Source of the DNA: an uncultured Oscillospiraceae bacterium
Lineage (GTDB): Bacteria > Bacillota > Clostridia > Oscillospirales > Oscillospiraceae
Assembly (NCBI GenBank): GCA_934636655.1
Contig: CAKUAS010000002.1
Coordinates: forward strand, 62,001-126,000
Reading direction: 5' to 3'
DNA length: 64,000 nucleotides
The notes beneath the pieces are model-generated. The model was not told where the DNA came from, made no database searches, and saw only the letters and a program-made list of their open reading frames with translations. Positions 16,320 through 23,004 of the stretch are shown one piece after another. Position 1 is the stretch's first letter. Each line of letters opens with the position of its first letter. The position numbers were made by a program, and so were the translations under genes.

Positions 16320-17426
16320 ATGATAGAGTTTGAAGAGTATAAAGGAAAACTGAACAGCTTAAAGCCGACGCTCGACTCGCTGCGCGATGCGCTGCACCTT
16401 GAATCCGCCGAGAAGGAGATCGAGGAACTCGAGGGCCAGAGCGCACGTGACGGCTTTTGGAACGACGTTGAGAAATCTCAGCGCGTGCAGAAGCGCTTAA
16501 AGCAGCTCAAGAGCAAGGTCGAGAATTATCAGAAGCTCTGCTCCGGCTGGGACGATCTGATGACGCTGTGCGAGATGGCCATTGAAGAGGACGACGACTC
16601 GATGCTGCCTGAGCTCCAAAGCGAGTACGCGGACTTTGAAAAGAAGCTCGAGGAGACGCGCCTCGGCACGCTGTTGACCGGCGAGTACGATGCGAATAAC
16701 GCCATCCTTACTTTCCATGCAGGCGCAGGCGGAACCGAGGCTCAGGACTGGACACAGATGCTCTACCGTATGTACAACATGTGGGCCGACCGCCACGGCT
16801 ATACGGTCAAGCTCATGGACTACCTCGACGGTGATGAGGCCGGCATAAAAAGTGCGACCATCATGATCGAGGGTGAGAACGCTTATGGCTTTCTCAAAAG
16901 CGAGCACGGCATCCACCGCCTCGTTCGCATATCGCCCTTTGACTCCTCCGGCCGCCGCCACACCTCGTTCTCCGCTATCGAGGTCATGCCCGAAATAAGC
17001 GACGATAACGAGATCGAGCTGCGCGACGAGGATATCAAAATGGATGTTTACCGCTCCTCCGGCGCGGGCGGCCAGAAGGTCAACAAGACCTCCTCCGCTG
17101 TTCGCCTGACCCATATCCCGACCGGCATCGTCGTGTCCTCACAGGTCGAGCGAAGCCACTTCCAGAACCTCGAAAACTGCCGCAACATGCTCCGCGCGCG
17201 TCTTGCAGAGATCAAGGAACGTGAGCATCTTGAAAAGATCAGCGACATCAAGGGTGTCCAGCAGAAAATTGAGTGGGGCAGCCAGATCCGCTCCTACGTT
17301 TTCATGCCCTACACCCTCGCCAAGGACCACCGCACCGGCTTCGAAAACGGCAACATTCAAAACGTTATGGACGGCGACATTGATGGATTTATTAACGCCT
17401 TCCTCGCCATGAAAGCCGGTTCCTGA
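16320..17426 (+). CDS. prfB: Peptide chain release factor 2
   Basis: Releases nascent peptide at UGA and UAA codons. The 368-residue protein has the RF2-type region with SPF anticodon-like tripeptide in RISPFDSSGRRHTSF and the catalytic GGQ in SSGAGGQKVNKTSSAVRL. ATG 16320 fits the GAGGA site at 16305-16309 better than ATG 16311. The programmed +1 frameshift usual near codon 25 is absent: the coding frame runs straight through CACCTTGAATCC at 16395-16406 with no in-frame stop. The gene ends in TGA, which overlaps the first bases of an R3 repeat. Confidence 0.95.
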   Translation: MIEFEEYKGKLNSLKPTLDSLRDALHLESAEKEIEELEGQSARDGFWNDVEKSQRVQKRLKQLKSKVENYQKLCSGWDDLMTLCEMAIEEDDDSMLPELQSEYADFEKKLEETRLGTLLTGEYDANNAILTFHAGAGGTEAQDWTQMLYRMYNMWADRHGYTVKLMDYLDGDEAGIKSATIMIEGENAYGFLKSEHGIHRLVRISPFDSSGRRHTSFSAIEVMPEISDDNEIELRDEDIKMDVYRSSGAGGQKVNKTSSAVRLTHIPTGIVVSSQVERSHFQNLENCRNMLRARLAEIKEREHLEKISDIKGVQQKIEWGSQIRSYVFMPYTLAKDHRTGFENGNIQNVMDGDIDGFINAFLAMKAGS

Positions 17427-17527
17427 CAGGCTAAAATGCGCTCATACTGCGTTGAACGGGCCTGGGCATACACAAAGTATAGCCCAGCCCCATTCGCCTT
17501 GTCTGAACACATTTTATCTCTGCCAGA
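17425..17527 (+). repeat. R3 repeat unit 1
   Basis: Begins GACAGGCTAAAATG, overlapping the prfB stop codon, then CTCATACTGCGTTGAA, a self-complementary centre (GGGCCTGGGCATAC / GTATAGCCCAGCCCC), then TTCGCCTTGTCTGAACACATTTT and CTCTGCCA (read as separate blocks). The same order is found at 17531 and, inverted, at 41103. It may fold as the 3' untranslated structure of the prfB mRNA. Confidence 0.65.
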
Positions 17528-17530
17528 TTT

Positions 17531-17612
17531 ATAATTTGCTCATGCGGCGTTGAAGCCCACAGGCCATACAAAAGTAGTGTCCTGTGGGCTTCGCCTTGCC
17601 TGAACGCATTTT
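17531..17612 (+). repeat. R3 repeat unit 2 (tandem)
   Basis: A second unit directly follows unit 1, with TTGCTCATGCGGCGTTGAA, then a stem different in sequence but again self-complementary (AAGCCCACAGG / CCTGTGGGCTT around AAAA), then CGCCTTGCCTGAACGCATTTT in blocks. Conserved flanks with a compensated stem argue that the fold matters or that the centres evolve as palindromes. Confidence 0.65.
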
Positions 17613-17821
17613 CAGTGGCGCATGGGGCTCCTACGGACACGTTTTTGCGGTAGCCCGGGGTCGAGAGTGCGGAATGACCTGTTTTGCATCGCACTACGGC
17701 GCAGCGCCGTGCTGTGTAGGGAACTTATCTTGTCCGTTCCGCTTGCCGTTGTTTCCTTCGCAGTTCCTGGTCGGGTAACCGCAATAAGCGTATTGGTGCA
17801 ATGTAGGTGCGCTATTGAAAA
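17609..17821. repeat. R1 inverted-end repeat element, copy B (degenerate)
   Basis: Left end TTTTCAGTGGCGCAT followed by CCTACGGACACG and GCGGTAGCCCGGGGTCGAGA; right end carries the inverted, more diverged form ending GTGCGCTATTGAAAA. The inside has the TTTTGCATCGC..CTACGGCGCAGCGCCG and TGTAGGGAAC blocks shared with copies A and C. Just after it (17824-17839) lies the short palindrome GTGCGCTTTGCGCAC, also found near 35892. Confidence 0.6.
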
Positions 17822-17850
17822 TCCGTGCGCTTTGCGCACACATTTAGCTG

Positions 17851-18186
17851 TCAGCTATCCGCTCGCCGCGGTTTCGACCGCGGCTTCTTAGGCACAGGTG
17901 AAAACTCGATGAGCTTCGGCATGAGCTCTGTCAGCAGCGCCTTATCCTCGACATCGAGCACATAATGCTCCTTTGCACCCTCATAGGGATATCCGCAGGG
18001 AGCGTTTTTCATTATATCCGCAAGCTCTGGCAGCTTTTTTACGAAAACGCAGTCGTCGCATACGAGCAGTACGAGCTTTCCAGCCATATACGCGGCGTAC
18101 TCTCCGAACATCTTGCGAGTTTTCACCTCGCCGAAAGGCTCAAGGCACTCGCGGACGTATTCCATATAATCGGCAGTTGTGGCCAT
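17851..18186 (-). CDS. TfoX N-terminal-domain protein
   Basis: A 111-residue protein made of a single TfoX/Sxy N-terminal domain: VKTRKMFGEYAAYMAGKLVLLVCDDCVFVK, read as KMFGEYAAYM then LVLLVCDDCVFVK, and the AKEHYVLDVED stretch near the end, followed by a basic tail. In gammaproteobacteria the full protein regulates competence; stand-alone N-domains in Clostridia have no assigned role. The ATG has GGAGGATAA upstream. It is monocistronic, with repeats downstream. Confidence 0.82.
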   Translation of the reverse strand: MATTADYMEYVRECLEPFGEVKTRKMFGEYAAYMAGKLVLLVCDDCVFVKKLPELADIMKNAPCGYPYEGAKEHYVLDVEDKALLTELMPKLIEFSPVPKKPRSKPRRADS

Positions 18187-18253
18187 AAATTATCCTCCGG
18201 TGTTTATGTACCTACTATAATAGTATAATGATCGGATATGTCAAGGCAAAACG

Positions 18254-18284
18254 AAAGCGCACCGTCATTTTGGCGGTGCGCTTT
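18254..18284 (-). terminator. Terminator of the lysine importer operon
   Basis: AAAGCGCACCG and CGGTGCGCTTT form an 11-bp stem just after the ATPase stop, with TCGTTTT following on the minus strand. Confidence 0.85.
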
Positions 18285-18295
18285 ATACTTAACAG

Positions 18296-19036
18296 TTAAC
18301 CGTGAAGGAAACGCGACAAAAATTCTTTCGTCTTGGGGTTCTGCGGATTTTCAAATATGTCCTTGGGCTTGCCCTCTTCGCAGATGACTCCGCCGGACAT
18401 GAACACGACATTTGTCGACACATCGCGCGCAAAAGCCATCTCATGGGTGACCACAATCATGGTCAGTCCATCGTCGGCAAGCGAGCGCATAACGTCAAGC
18501 ACCTCACCGACCATCTGCGGATCGAGTGCGCTTGTAGGCTCGTCGAACAGCAGCGCTTCCGGCTCCATTGCCAGGGCGCGGGCTATAGCGACGCGCTGCT
18601 TCTGGCCGCCCGATAGCTGCGAGGGACGTGCGTTTATGTACGGTGCCATGCCGACACGCTCAAGATACTTCATGGCTATGGCCTCGGCCTCCTCGCGGCT
18701 GCGCTTTAAAACCGATACCTGACCGGTGATGCAGTTGTTGAGGGCAGTCATGTTGTTGAATAGATTAAAGCTCTGAAACACCATGCCGACCTTTGCGCGG
18801 TACTGAGAAAGATTCATATCGTGTGAGGTGATATCTTTGCCGTGGTACAGTATCTGCCCTGAGCTCGGAGTCTCGAGCAGGTTTATGCATCTGAGCATCG
18901 TACTCTTGCCCGAGCCCGATGCGCCGATGATGCTGAGCACCTCGCCCTTGGATACGCTTAGGTTTATATCGCGCAGGACGGTGTTCTCGCCGAACTGCTT
19001 TTGAAGATGAACGAGTTCAATTACCTTTTCGGCCAT
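18296..19036 (-). CDS. Amino acid ABC importer ATPase (probably lysine)
   Basis: The 246-residue ATPase of a polar amino acid importer (PAAT, GlnQ-like). It has Walker A GASGSGKST, Q-loop, signature LSGGQKQRVAIARAL and Walker B ALLFDEPTSALDP, and the family-typical ending NPKTKEFLSRFL. GGGAGG lies upstream of the ATG, 3 bp after the permease stop. It is the last gene of the riboswitch-controlled operon. Confidence 0.95.
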   Translation of the reverse strand: MAEKVIELVHLQKQFGENTVLRDINLSVSKGEVLSIIGASGSGKSTMLRCINLLETPSSGQILYHGKDITSHDMNLSQYRAKVGMVFQSFNLFNNMTALNNCITGQVSVLKRSREEAEAIAMKYLERVGMAPYINARPSQLSGGQKQRVAIARALAMEPEALLFDEPTSALDPQMVGEVLDVMRSLADDGLTMIVVTHEMAFARDVSTNVVFMSGGVICEEGKPKDIFENPQNPKTKEFLSRFLHG

Positions 19037-19039
19037 GTC

Positions 19040-19804
19040 TTATGCCTCCCTGCTTATGTGTATCTCGGCCGCGCTGTCCGACTGCGAACCGAATATGACA
19101 TAGCTGTCGCCGCCGTCGAGCTTGCGCTCTACCCAGCGCAGCAGGCGAGTGATCGTAAACGTCAGAATGAAGTAGATGACGCAGACAACGAGATAGGTCT
19201 GGAATGTCTCAAAGCTCTGACGCTTTATGATGCCTGCAAAGTAGTACAGCTCCGTTACGCCGATGACGTTCAGCACAGAGGTGTCCTTGATGTTTATGAC
19301 AAATTCGTTGCTGACCGAGGGGAGAATGTTGCGCATGACCTGGGGGATGATGACCTTGAGCATGGTCTGCGAATGGGTCATGCCGATACTCATTGCACCC
19401 TCAAATTGCCCCTTGTCAATGGAGATTATACCGCCGCGGACGATCTCTGCCATATATGCGCCGGTGTTTATCGAAACGATCAGGATGCCCGAGGGGATAA
19501 GCGGCAGAGTGCTGCCGCCGGTGGCGAAGGCATAGCCCCAGTAGATGACCATTGCCTGAACCATCATAGGCGTGCCGCGGAATATTTCGACATACACGGC
19601 GATGATGGCGTTGAGTATCTTGTGCAGCACACGCAGCACCGCGTTTTTCGATAGCGGAGCTGTGCGCACAACGCCGGTCAGAAGACCGATCACGAGACCG
19701 GCAACCGTGCCGATGAGCGCGATCAGCATGGTGTTGCCCACGCCGTCCAATAGCTGCGGATAGTATTTAGTTACTATGTGTATAACGTCGTTAAAAAAGC
19801 TCAT
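19040..19804 (-). CDS. Amino acid ABC importer permease (probably lysine)
   Basis: A 254-residue HisM/GlnP-type permease with a first membrane segment at about residues 22-45, VYVEIFRGTPMMVQAMVIYWG (shown as EIFRGTPMMVQAMV) and the EAA-loop GMTHSQTMLKVIIPQVMRNILP (as GMTHSQTMLKVIIPQ). It lies 14 bp after the binding-protein gene. Cargo assignment rests on the lysine riboswitch upstream of the operon. Confidence 0.94.
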   Translation of the reverse strand: MSFFNDVIHIVTKYYPQLLDGVGNTMLIALIGTVAGLVIGLLTGVVRTAPLSKNAVLRVLHKILNAIIAVYVEIFRGTPMMVQAMVIYWGYAFATGGSTLPLIPSGILIVSINTGAYMAEIVRGGIISIDKGQFEGAMSIGMTHSQTMLKVIIPQVMRNILPSVSNEFVINIKDTSVLNVIGVTELYYFAGIIKRQSFETFQTYLVVCVIYFILTFTITRLLRWVERKLDGGDSYVIFGSQSDSAAEIHISREA

Positions 19805-19818
19805 GGCAGTTTACCGGC

Positions 19819-20712
19819 TTACTTACGGATGATAACAACGAGGTTTGATTCGTAGTAGGTATCGGAGAAGTCGATCTGCTGTGCGCGCTCCGCGGTGGGG
19901 CTCATGCCGGCCGCAATGGCGTCGATAGCGCCGGATTCAAGTGCGGGAAGGAGAGAATCCCACTCGATGGAGTAGATCTCGAGCTTCATGCCGAGCTTGT
20001 TTGCGATGTACTGTGCGATCTGAACGTCGTAGCCGTTTGCGTACAGGCCTTCCTTGCCTTCGCCGGAGATGGGGACTGCGCCGAGGCTCGTTCCGTCCAT
20101 ATCGGTCCAGTTGTACGGCTCGTATGCACATTCCATACCGACTCTCAGAACGCCGTTGGTGGCCGTAGGTGCGGGGCAGCTTACCGCAAACTCGGTAACT
20201 TCGCCGCCGGATGCGAGGGTGACTATCTGCTGCATGAGTTCTTCGCGCTGCTCGTCGGTTATCGTTGCGAGAACTTCGTTTATCTGAGATCTGAGCTCTG
20301 AGCCCTTCTTGAGACCGACAGCGATGCCGACATCGGCTGCCGTTGCGGTAAAGCCTGTGTCGTTATTCTTAAGGGGAATGTAGGTCAGACTGTCGTCGGA
20401 CTGGCAGACGGAGAAGGCCGTCGGCTCCTCGGCGATATAGCCGTCTATAGCGCCGCTCTTGAGCGCGGTCAGGAGGTCTGCAAATTCGGGGTAGGTCGAG
20501 GACTGAACGTTTTCGATCTGGGTCAGTGCGTCGGCGTGGAAGGTGCCGGCCTGGGCGGCTATCTTGCAGCCTGCGAGGTCTGCGATGCTCGTTGCCTTCG
20601 TTAGGTCCGCTGCGGAATCATTTCCGCCATTGTTGTTGCCGCAGCCGGAAAACAGGCACAGGCACATTACCGCCGCCATAAGCAGCGCGATCAGGTTTCT
20701 TGTTCTTCTCAT
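19819..20712 (-). CDS. Lysine-type solute-binding lipoprotein, apparently circularly permuted
   Basis: A 297-residue lipoprotein (lipobox FSGC, Cys24) of the SBP_bac_3 family, but with the family's halves in reversed order. Residues 38-168 (ATSIADLAGCKIAAQAGTF, LTALKSGAIDGYIAEEPTAF, GIAVGLKKGSELRSQINEVL) correspond to the usual second half. Residues 187-297 (VLRVGMECAYEPYNWTD, GYDVQIAQYIANKLG, WDSLLPALESGAIDAIAAGM, ERAQQIDFSDTYYESNLVVI) correspond to the usual first half and the protein stops at the normal hinge. A 20-residue linker joins them. ATG 20712 follows AAGGAG; the open frame further upstream runs into the riboswitch and is not translated. The order of genes is binding protein, permease, ATPase. 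Confidence 0.9.
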   Translation of the reverse strand: MRRTRNLIALLMAAVMCLCLFSGCGNNNGGNDSAADLTKATSIADLAGCKIAAQAGTFHADALTQIENVQSSTYPEFADLLTALKSGAIDGYIAEEPTAFSVCQSDDSLTYIPLKNNDTGFTATAADVGIAVGLKKGSELRSQINEVLATITDEQREELMQQIVTLASGGEVTEFAVSCPAPTATNGVLRVGMECAYEPYNWTDMDGTSLGAVPISGEGKEGLYANGYDVQIAQYIANKLGMKLEIYSIEWDSLLPALESGAIDAIAAGMSPTAERAQQIDFSDTYYESNLVVIIRK

Positions 20713-20742
20713 TTTCTTGGAACTCCTTTTGGATAAATTAAT

Positions 20743-20774
20743 AAGCCTGCGACCCGAAGTGGTATCGCAGGCTT
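20743..20774 (-). terminator. Expression-platform hairpin of the lysine riboswitch
   Basis: AAGCCTGCGA and TCGCAGGCTT form a stem between the aptamer and the start codon on the minus strand, followed by ATTAATTTAT, a weak U-rich tract. It is the likely terminator formed when lysine is bound. Confidence 0.7.
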
Positions 20775-20803
20775 TGAAAAAAGAAATTCCAAAATTAAAT
20801 TGC

Positions 20804-20975
20804 CTTCGATAGCGCTCCACATAAAAATGTGACAGTCCAACGCTTATTCAGCGAAGTCCCAGCGTCAGCACGGCGGCAACCGTATCTGCGCTTCGGCGGA
20901 ATTGCCTTTCCTCCGCAGCCGCTTGCCGGCGTATACCGTGGAGTACTCATCGTTTCCGCAACCTCTATCAGGTGC
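20804..20975 (-). promoter_or_regulatory. Lysine riboswitch (L box)
   Basis: Read on the minus strand, the leader carries the L-box landmarks in order: GATAGAGGTTGCG, GAGTA, the GCCGAAGC element, GCTGGGAC, GCTGAATAAGCGTTGGACTG, a variable hairpin (CACATTTTTATGTG) and the closing GGAGCGCTATC that pairs with the first GATAG. The layout matches the lysine riboswitch family, and its position in front of an amino acid importer operon identifies the cargo as lysine. A terminator hairpin follows before the coding start. Confidence 0.92.
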
Positions 20976-21055
20976 TGTCTTATTTGAGCCGAATTATAAA
21001 ACCGGCTTTTTTACTTGTCAATACCCTTTCTGCACTTTTAACACATTTGCACGAA

Positions 21056-21406
21056 TTTTTAGTGGCGAATTAAGGCTGCACCTATACATTTGTTACAGGT
21101 GCCCGGTGTTGAAAATACCGACGGAACCGGTTTTGCATCGCCCTATAGTAGTGCGCCGAGCCGTGTAGGGAACGGGCTTGCCCGTTCCGTTTCCAAAAGT
21201 TTTGCACCAAATCGGCACAATTACTGCGTACAGCGACCCCTCAGTCAGCTTCGATGACAGCTCCCTTACGCAGGGGAGCCAATGGGGGGCGGCGCAAATT
21301 TGCACAATCACGCGGAAGGCGGTAGCTTCACGTTTTAGACGGCACTCTCGACACCGGGCTACCGCAATATATGTGTCCGTAGGTGCGTCAATGCGCCTCT
21401 AAAAAA
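21056..21406. repeat. R1 inverted-end repeat element, copy C
   Basis: Left end TTTTTAGTGGCGAATT, with GGTGCCCGGTGTTGAAAA; right end, inverted, TTTTTTAGAGGCGCATTGACG, CGGACACATATATTGCGG and AGCCCGGTGTCGAGAGTGCC. The core has CCGGTTTTGCATCGCCCTA, GCCGTGTAGGGAACGGGCTT and GCCCGTTCCG, shared with copy B. It holds no credible gene. The neighbouring 20976-21055 shows no feature beyond the start of the lysine operon leader. Confidence 0.7.
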
Positions 21407-21448
21407 CCGCACCGCACTGGTTGTGTGCGATGCAGTTCTTGTTTTGTA

Positions 21449-21511
21449 TGCAGCTTCGACACCGGGCTACTGCAATAAGCGTATCCGTAGCAGCGTCAAT
21501 GCGCCATTAAA
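21449..21511. repeat. R1 right-end fragment overlapping a LysR stop codon
   Basis: A solo end: read on the minus strand CTTTAATGGCGCATTGACG, then TGCTACGGATACGC, TTATTGCAGTAGCCCGGTG and TCGAAGCTGC. The stop codon of the LysR gene (21507-21509) lies inside it. Confidence 0.65.
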
Positions 21512-22460
21512 GATACGGAGTATCGACAGGTGGGACGTACTCGTTCTTGAGTATCTCGCTGAAGCCGGGATCTGCGGCAGTGGTGTCCTCCGTATCGCGA
21601 ACGAAGTTTATAAACTCTGTCATCAGCTCCGACGGTTCGCGGTTTTTCATGCGTACGAGCACATATTCTATCTGCCGCGCGGGCTCGGTTATTATCTTTG
21701 TCACCAGCAGATCGTTCGGCGTGTACGTCGTGCGGGGGAATATCGTAATGCCGATATCAAGCTCGGACATTGCGACGGCGTCGAGGTAGTTTGACAGTGT
21801 GCATATGATGTTAGGCTCCGCGCCCGCCTCGGCAAACCATGCGCGTATTGCGTCTATGCGCGAGGGACGGCTCGGCACGATCAGCGGCTTACCGGCAAGG
21901 CTTTGCAGCGGTATAGTATCGCCTGGCAGCTGTGCAAGCTCGTTTGTGCGCGACATGATCGCGACCCACGGCCCGCGCCCAACGGGGATGCCCTCAAGAT
22001 GCTCCGTGTCGTAGGGCGCTGCGATGACCGCAAGGTCGACAAGTCCCTGACGCAGTCTGTCAAGAACATCGTCGCTGCTTCCGTTCCACATGCTGTACTT
22101 TACGTTCGGAAATTCTTCCTTGAAACCGGATATCCAGCGCGCTATAAGAAACGGTGCGCGGCCCTCGACTATGCCGAGATTTATTGTTCCGCTCATGCCG
22201 CCCTCAAGGCTCATTACCTCATGCTGTGCCTTTTCGGTCATATCCAGTATCTGCGTTGCGCGCAGCAGCAGAAGTCTGCCTGCGTCGGTCAATTGCAATT
22301 GCCGCTTGCCGCGGATAAACAGCTTGACTCCAAGCTCCTCCTCAAGAGCTTTCATCTGGTTGCTCAGCGGCGGCTGGCTCATGCAAAGCCTCTCGGCTGC
22401 GTGGGTGATATTCAGTTCCTCCGCCACGACCGTAAAGTATCTAAGTGTTCTCAGATCCAT
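21507..22460 (-). CDS. LysR-family transcriptional regulator
   Basis: A 317-residue regulator with an N-terminal winged helix (MDLRTLRYFTVVAEE, THAAERLCMSQPPLSNQMKA, LEEELGVKLFIR) and a C-terminal effector domain with GTINLGIVEG and VDLAVIAAP. The inducer is unknown. ATG 22460 gives the usual LysR N-terminus; an ATG at 22481 is possible but lacks a good site. It diverges from the asnB leader and its stop codon lies inside an R1 repeat end, so the last residues (DTPYL) are partly repeat-adjacent. Confidence 0.9.
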   Translation of the reverse strand: MDLRTLRYFTVVAEELNITHAAERLCMSQPPLSNQMKALEEELGVKLFIRGKRQLQLTDAGRLLLLRATQILDMTEKAQHEVMSLEGGMSGTINLGIVEGRAPFLIARWISGFKEEFPNVKYSMWNGSSDDVLDRLRQGLVDLAVIAAPYDTEHLEGIPVGRGPWVAIMSRTNELAQLPGDTIPLQSLAGKPLIVPSRPSRIDAIRAWFAEAGAEPNIICTLSNYLDAVAMSELDIGITIFPRTTYTPNDLLVTKIITEPARQIEYVLVRMKNREPSELMTEFINFVRDTEDTTAADPGFSEILKNEYVPPVDTPYL

Positions 22461-22496
22461 CTGTGTATATATCCCTCTCATCTTTGTATAGAGGTC

Positions 22497-22524
22497 ATTA
22501 TACCATACTTTTTTGATATAGCAA
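22497..22524 (-). promoter_or_regulatory. Probable promoter of the LysR gene
   Basis: On the minus strand TTGCTA, a 16-bp spacer and TATAAT, about 37 bp before the chosen ATG. Confidence 0.6.
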
Positions 22525-22571
22525 CCGCAATGGTATATGTATTTTATTTATCAATCTTCTTGTGCTAATAT

Positions 22572-22689
22572 ACCGCCATAAGGTCGAAGCAAGGAAATCC
22601 CTTGAGCCTTATTTGTTGTAATCATTTGCTCTCTCATCTGTAAAACTGAATTCTGCCGCATTCCTCTATGCGGCAGAATTTAGTTTTTT
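22572..22689 (+). ncRNA. Candidate small RNA or leader segment ending in a terminator
   Basis: A strong intrinsic terminator (AATTCTGCCGCAT / ATGCGGCAGAATT, 22649-22680, then TTTTTT at 22684-22689) lies on the plus strand with no gene upstream of it. Before it is another small hairpin (CAAGG-AAAT-CCCTTG within AAGG..CCTT). A TAATAT box at 22566-22571 could be a -10. This could be a short independent RNA, or a terminator insulating the asnB leader. The promoter is weak by eye. Confidence 0.35.
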
Positions 22690-22727
22690 ATAGGGCAGTG
22701 AAAACGGCGTGAATTTAATACTGTAAA

Positions 22728-22980
22728 TGCTATGACGAAGACAAGTAGCTCATATGCTCGGTCGCAGAGAGTCGGGGGCAGTGCGAGCCCGATACCGGAG
22801 GATGAGTGAATAACACTTTACCAGCAGCAAGCTGAACGGAAAACCAAGTAGGCAAGACGCGGAGTGCGGCGTTAAGGCACGAGGGCTTGCTTGAGCCCGT
22901 AAAAGTGATTGCTTCGGCAGTAAGTTAGGTGGCACCGCGGATTTGCAGCTATTCGTCCTAAAGTTTAGGGATAGCTGCCC
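22728..22980 (+). promoter_or_regulatory. T-box leader, probable tRNA-Asn specificity
   Basis: The T-box sequence AGGTGGCACCGCGG is at 22927-22940. Stem I begins GACGAAGACAAGTAG and contains CAGAGAGTCGG; the candidate specifier codon is AAC at 22812-22814 followed by A. The UGGC tetranucleotide pairs with an acceptor end GCCA, matching the G discriminator of tRNA-Asn. A hairpin (GCAGCTAT / ATAGCTGC, 22945-22978) follows but lacks a U tract. The gene it precedes, asnB, makes asparagine, in agreement. Confidence 0.9.
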
Positions 22981-23004
22981 AAAAAATTCGGAGGTGCATT
23001 TTTT

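Noticed and set aside
16320..17426. Programmed frameshift in prfB
   Set aside because: The coding frame is continuous and no in-frame stop near codon 25 exists.
19819..20820. Longer N-terminus of the lysine-binding protein starting at 20820
   Set aside because: It would translate the riboswitch expression platform and put a basic stretch before the lipoprotein signal; AAGGAG fixes the start at 20712.
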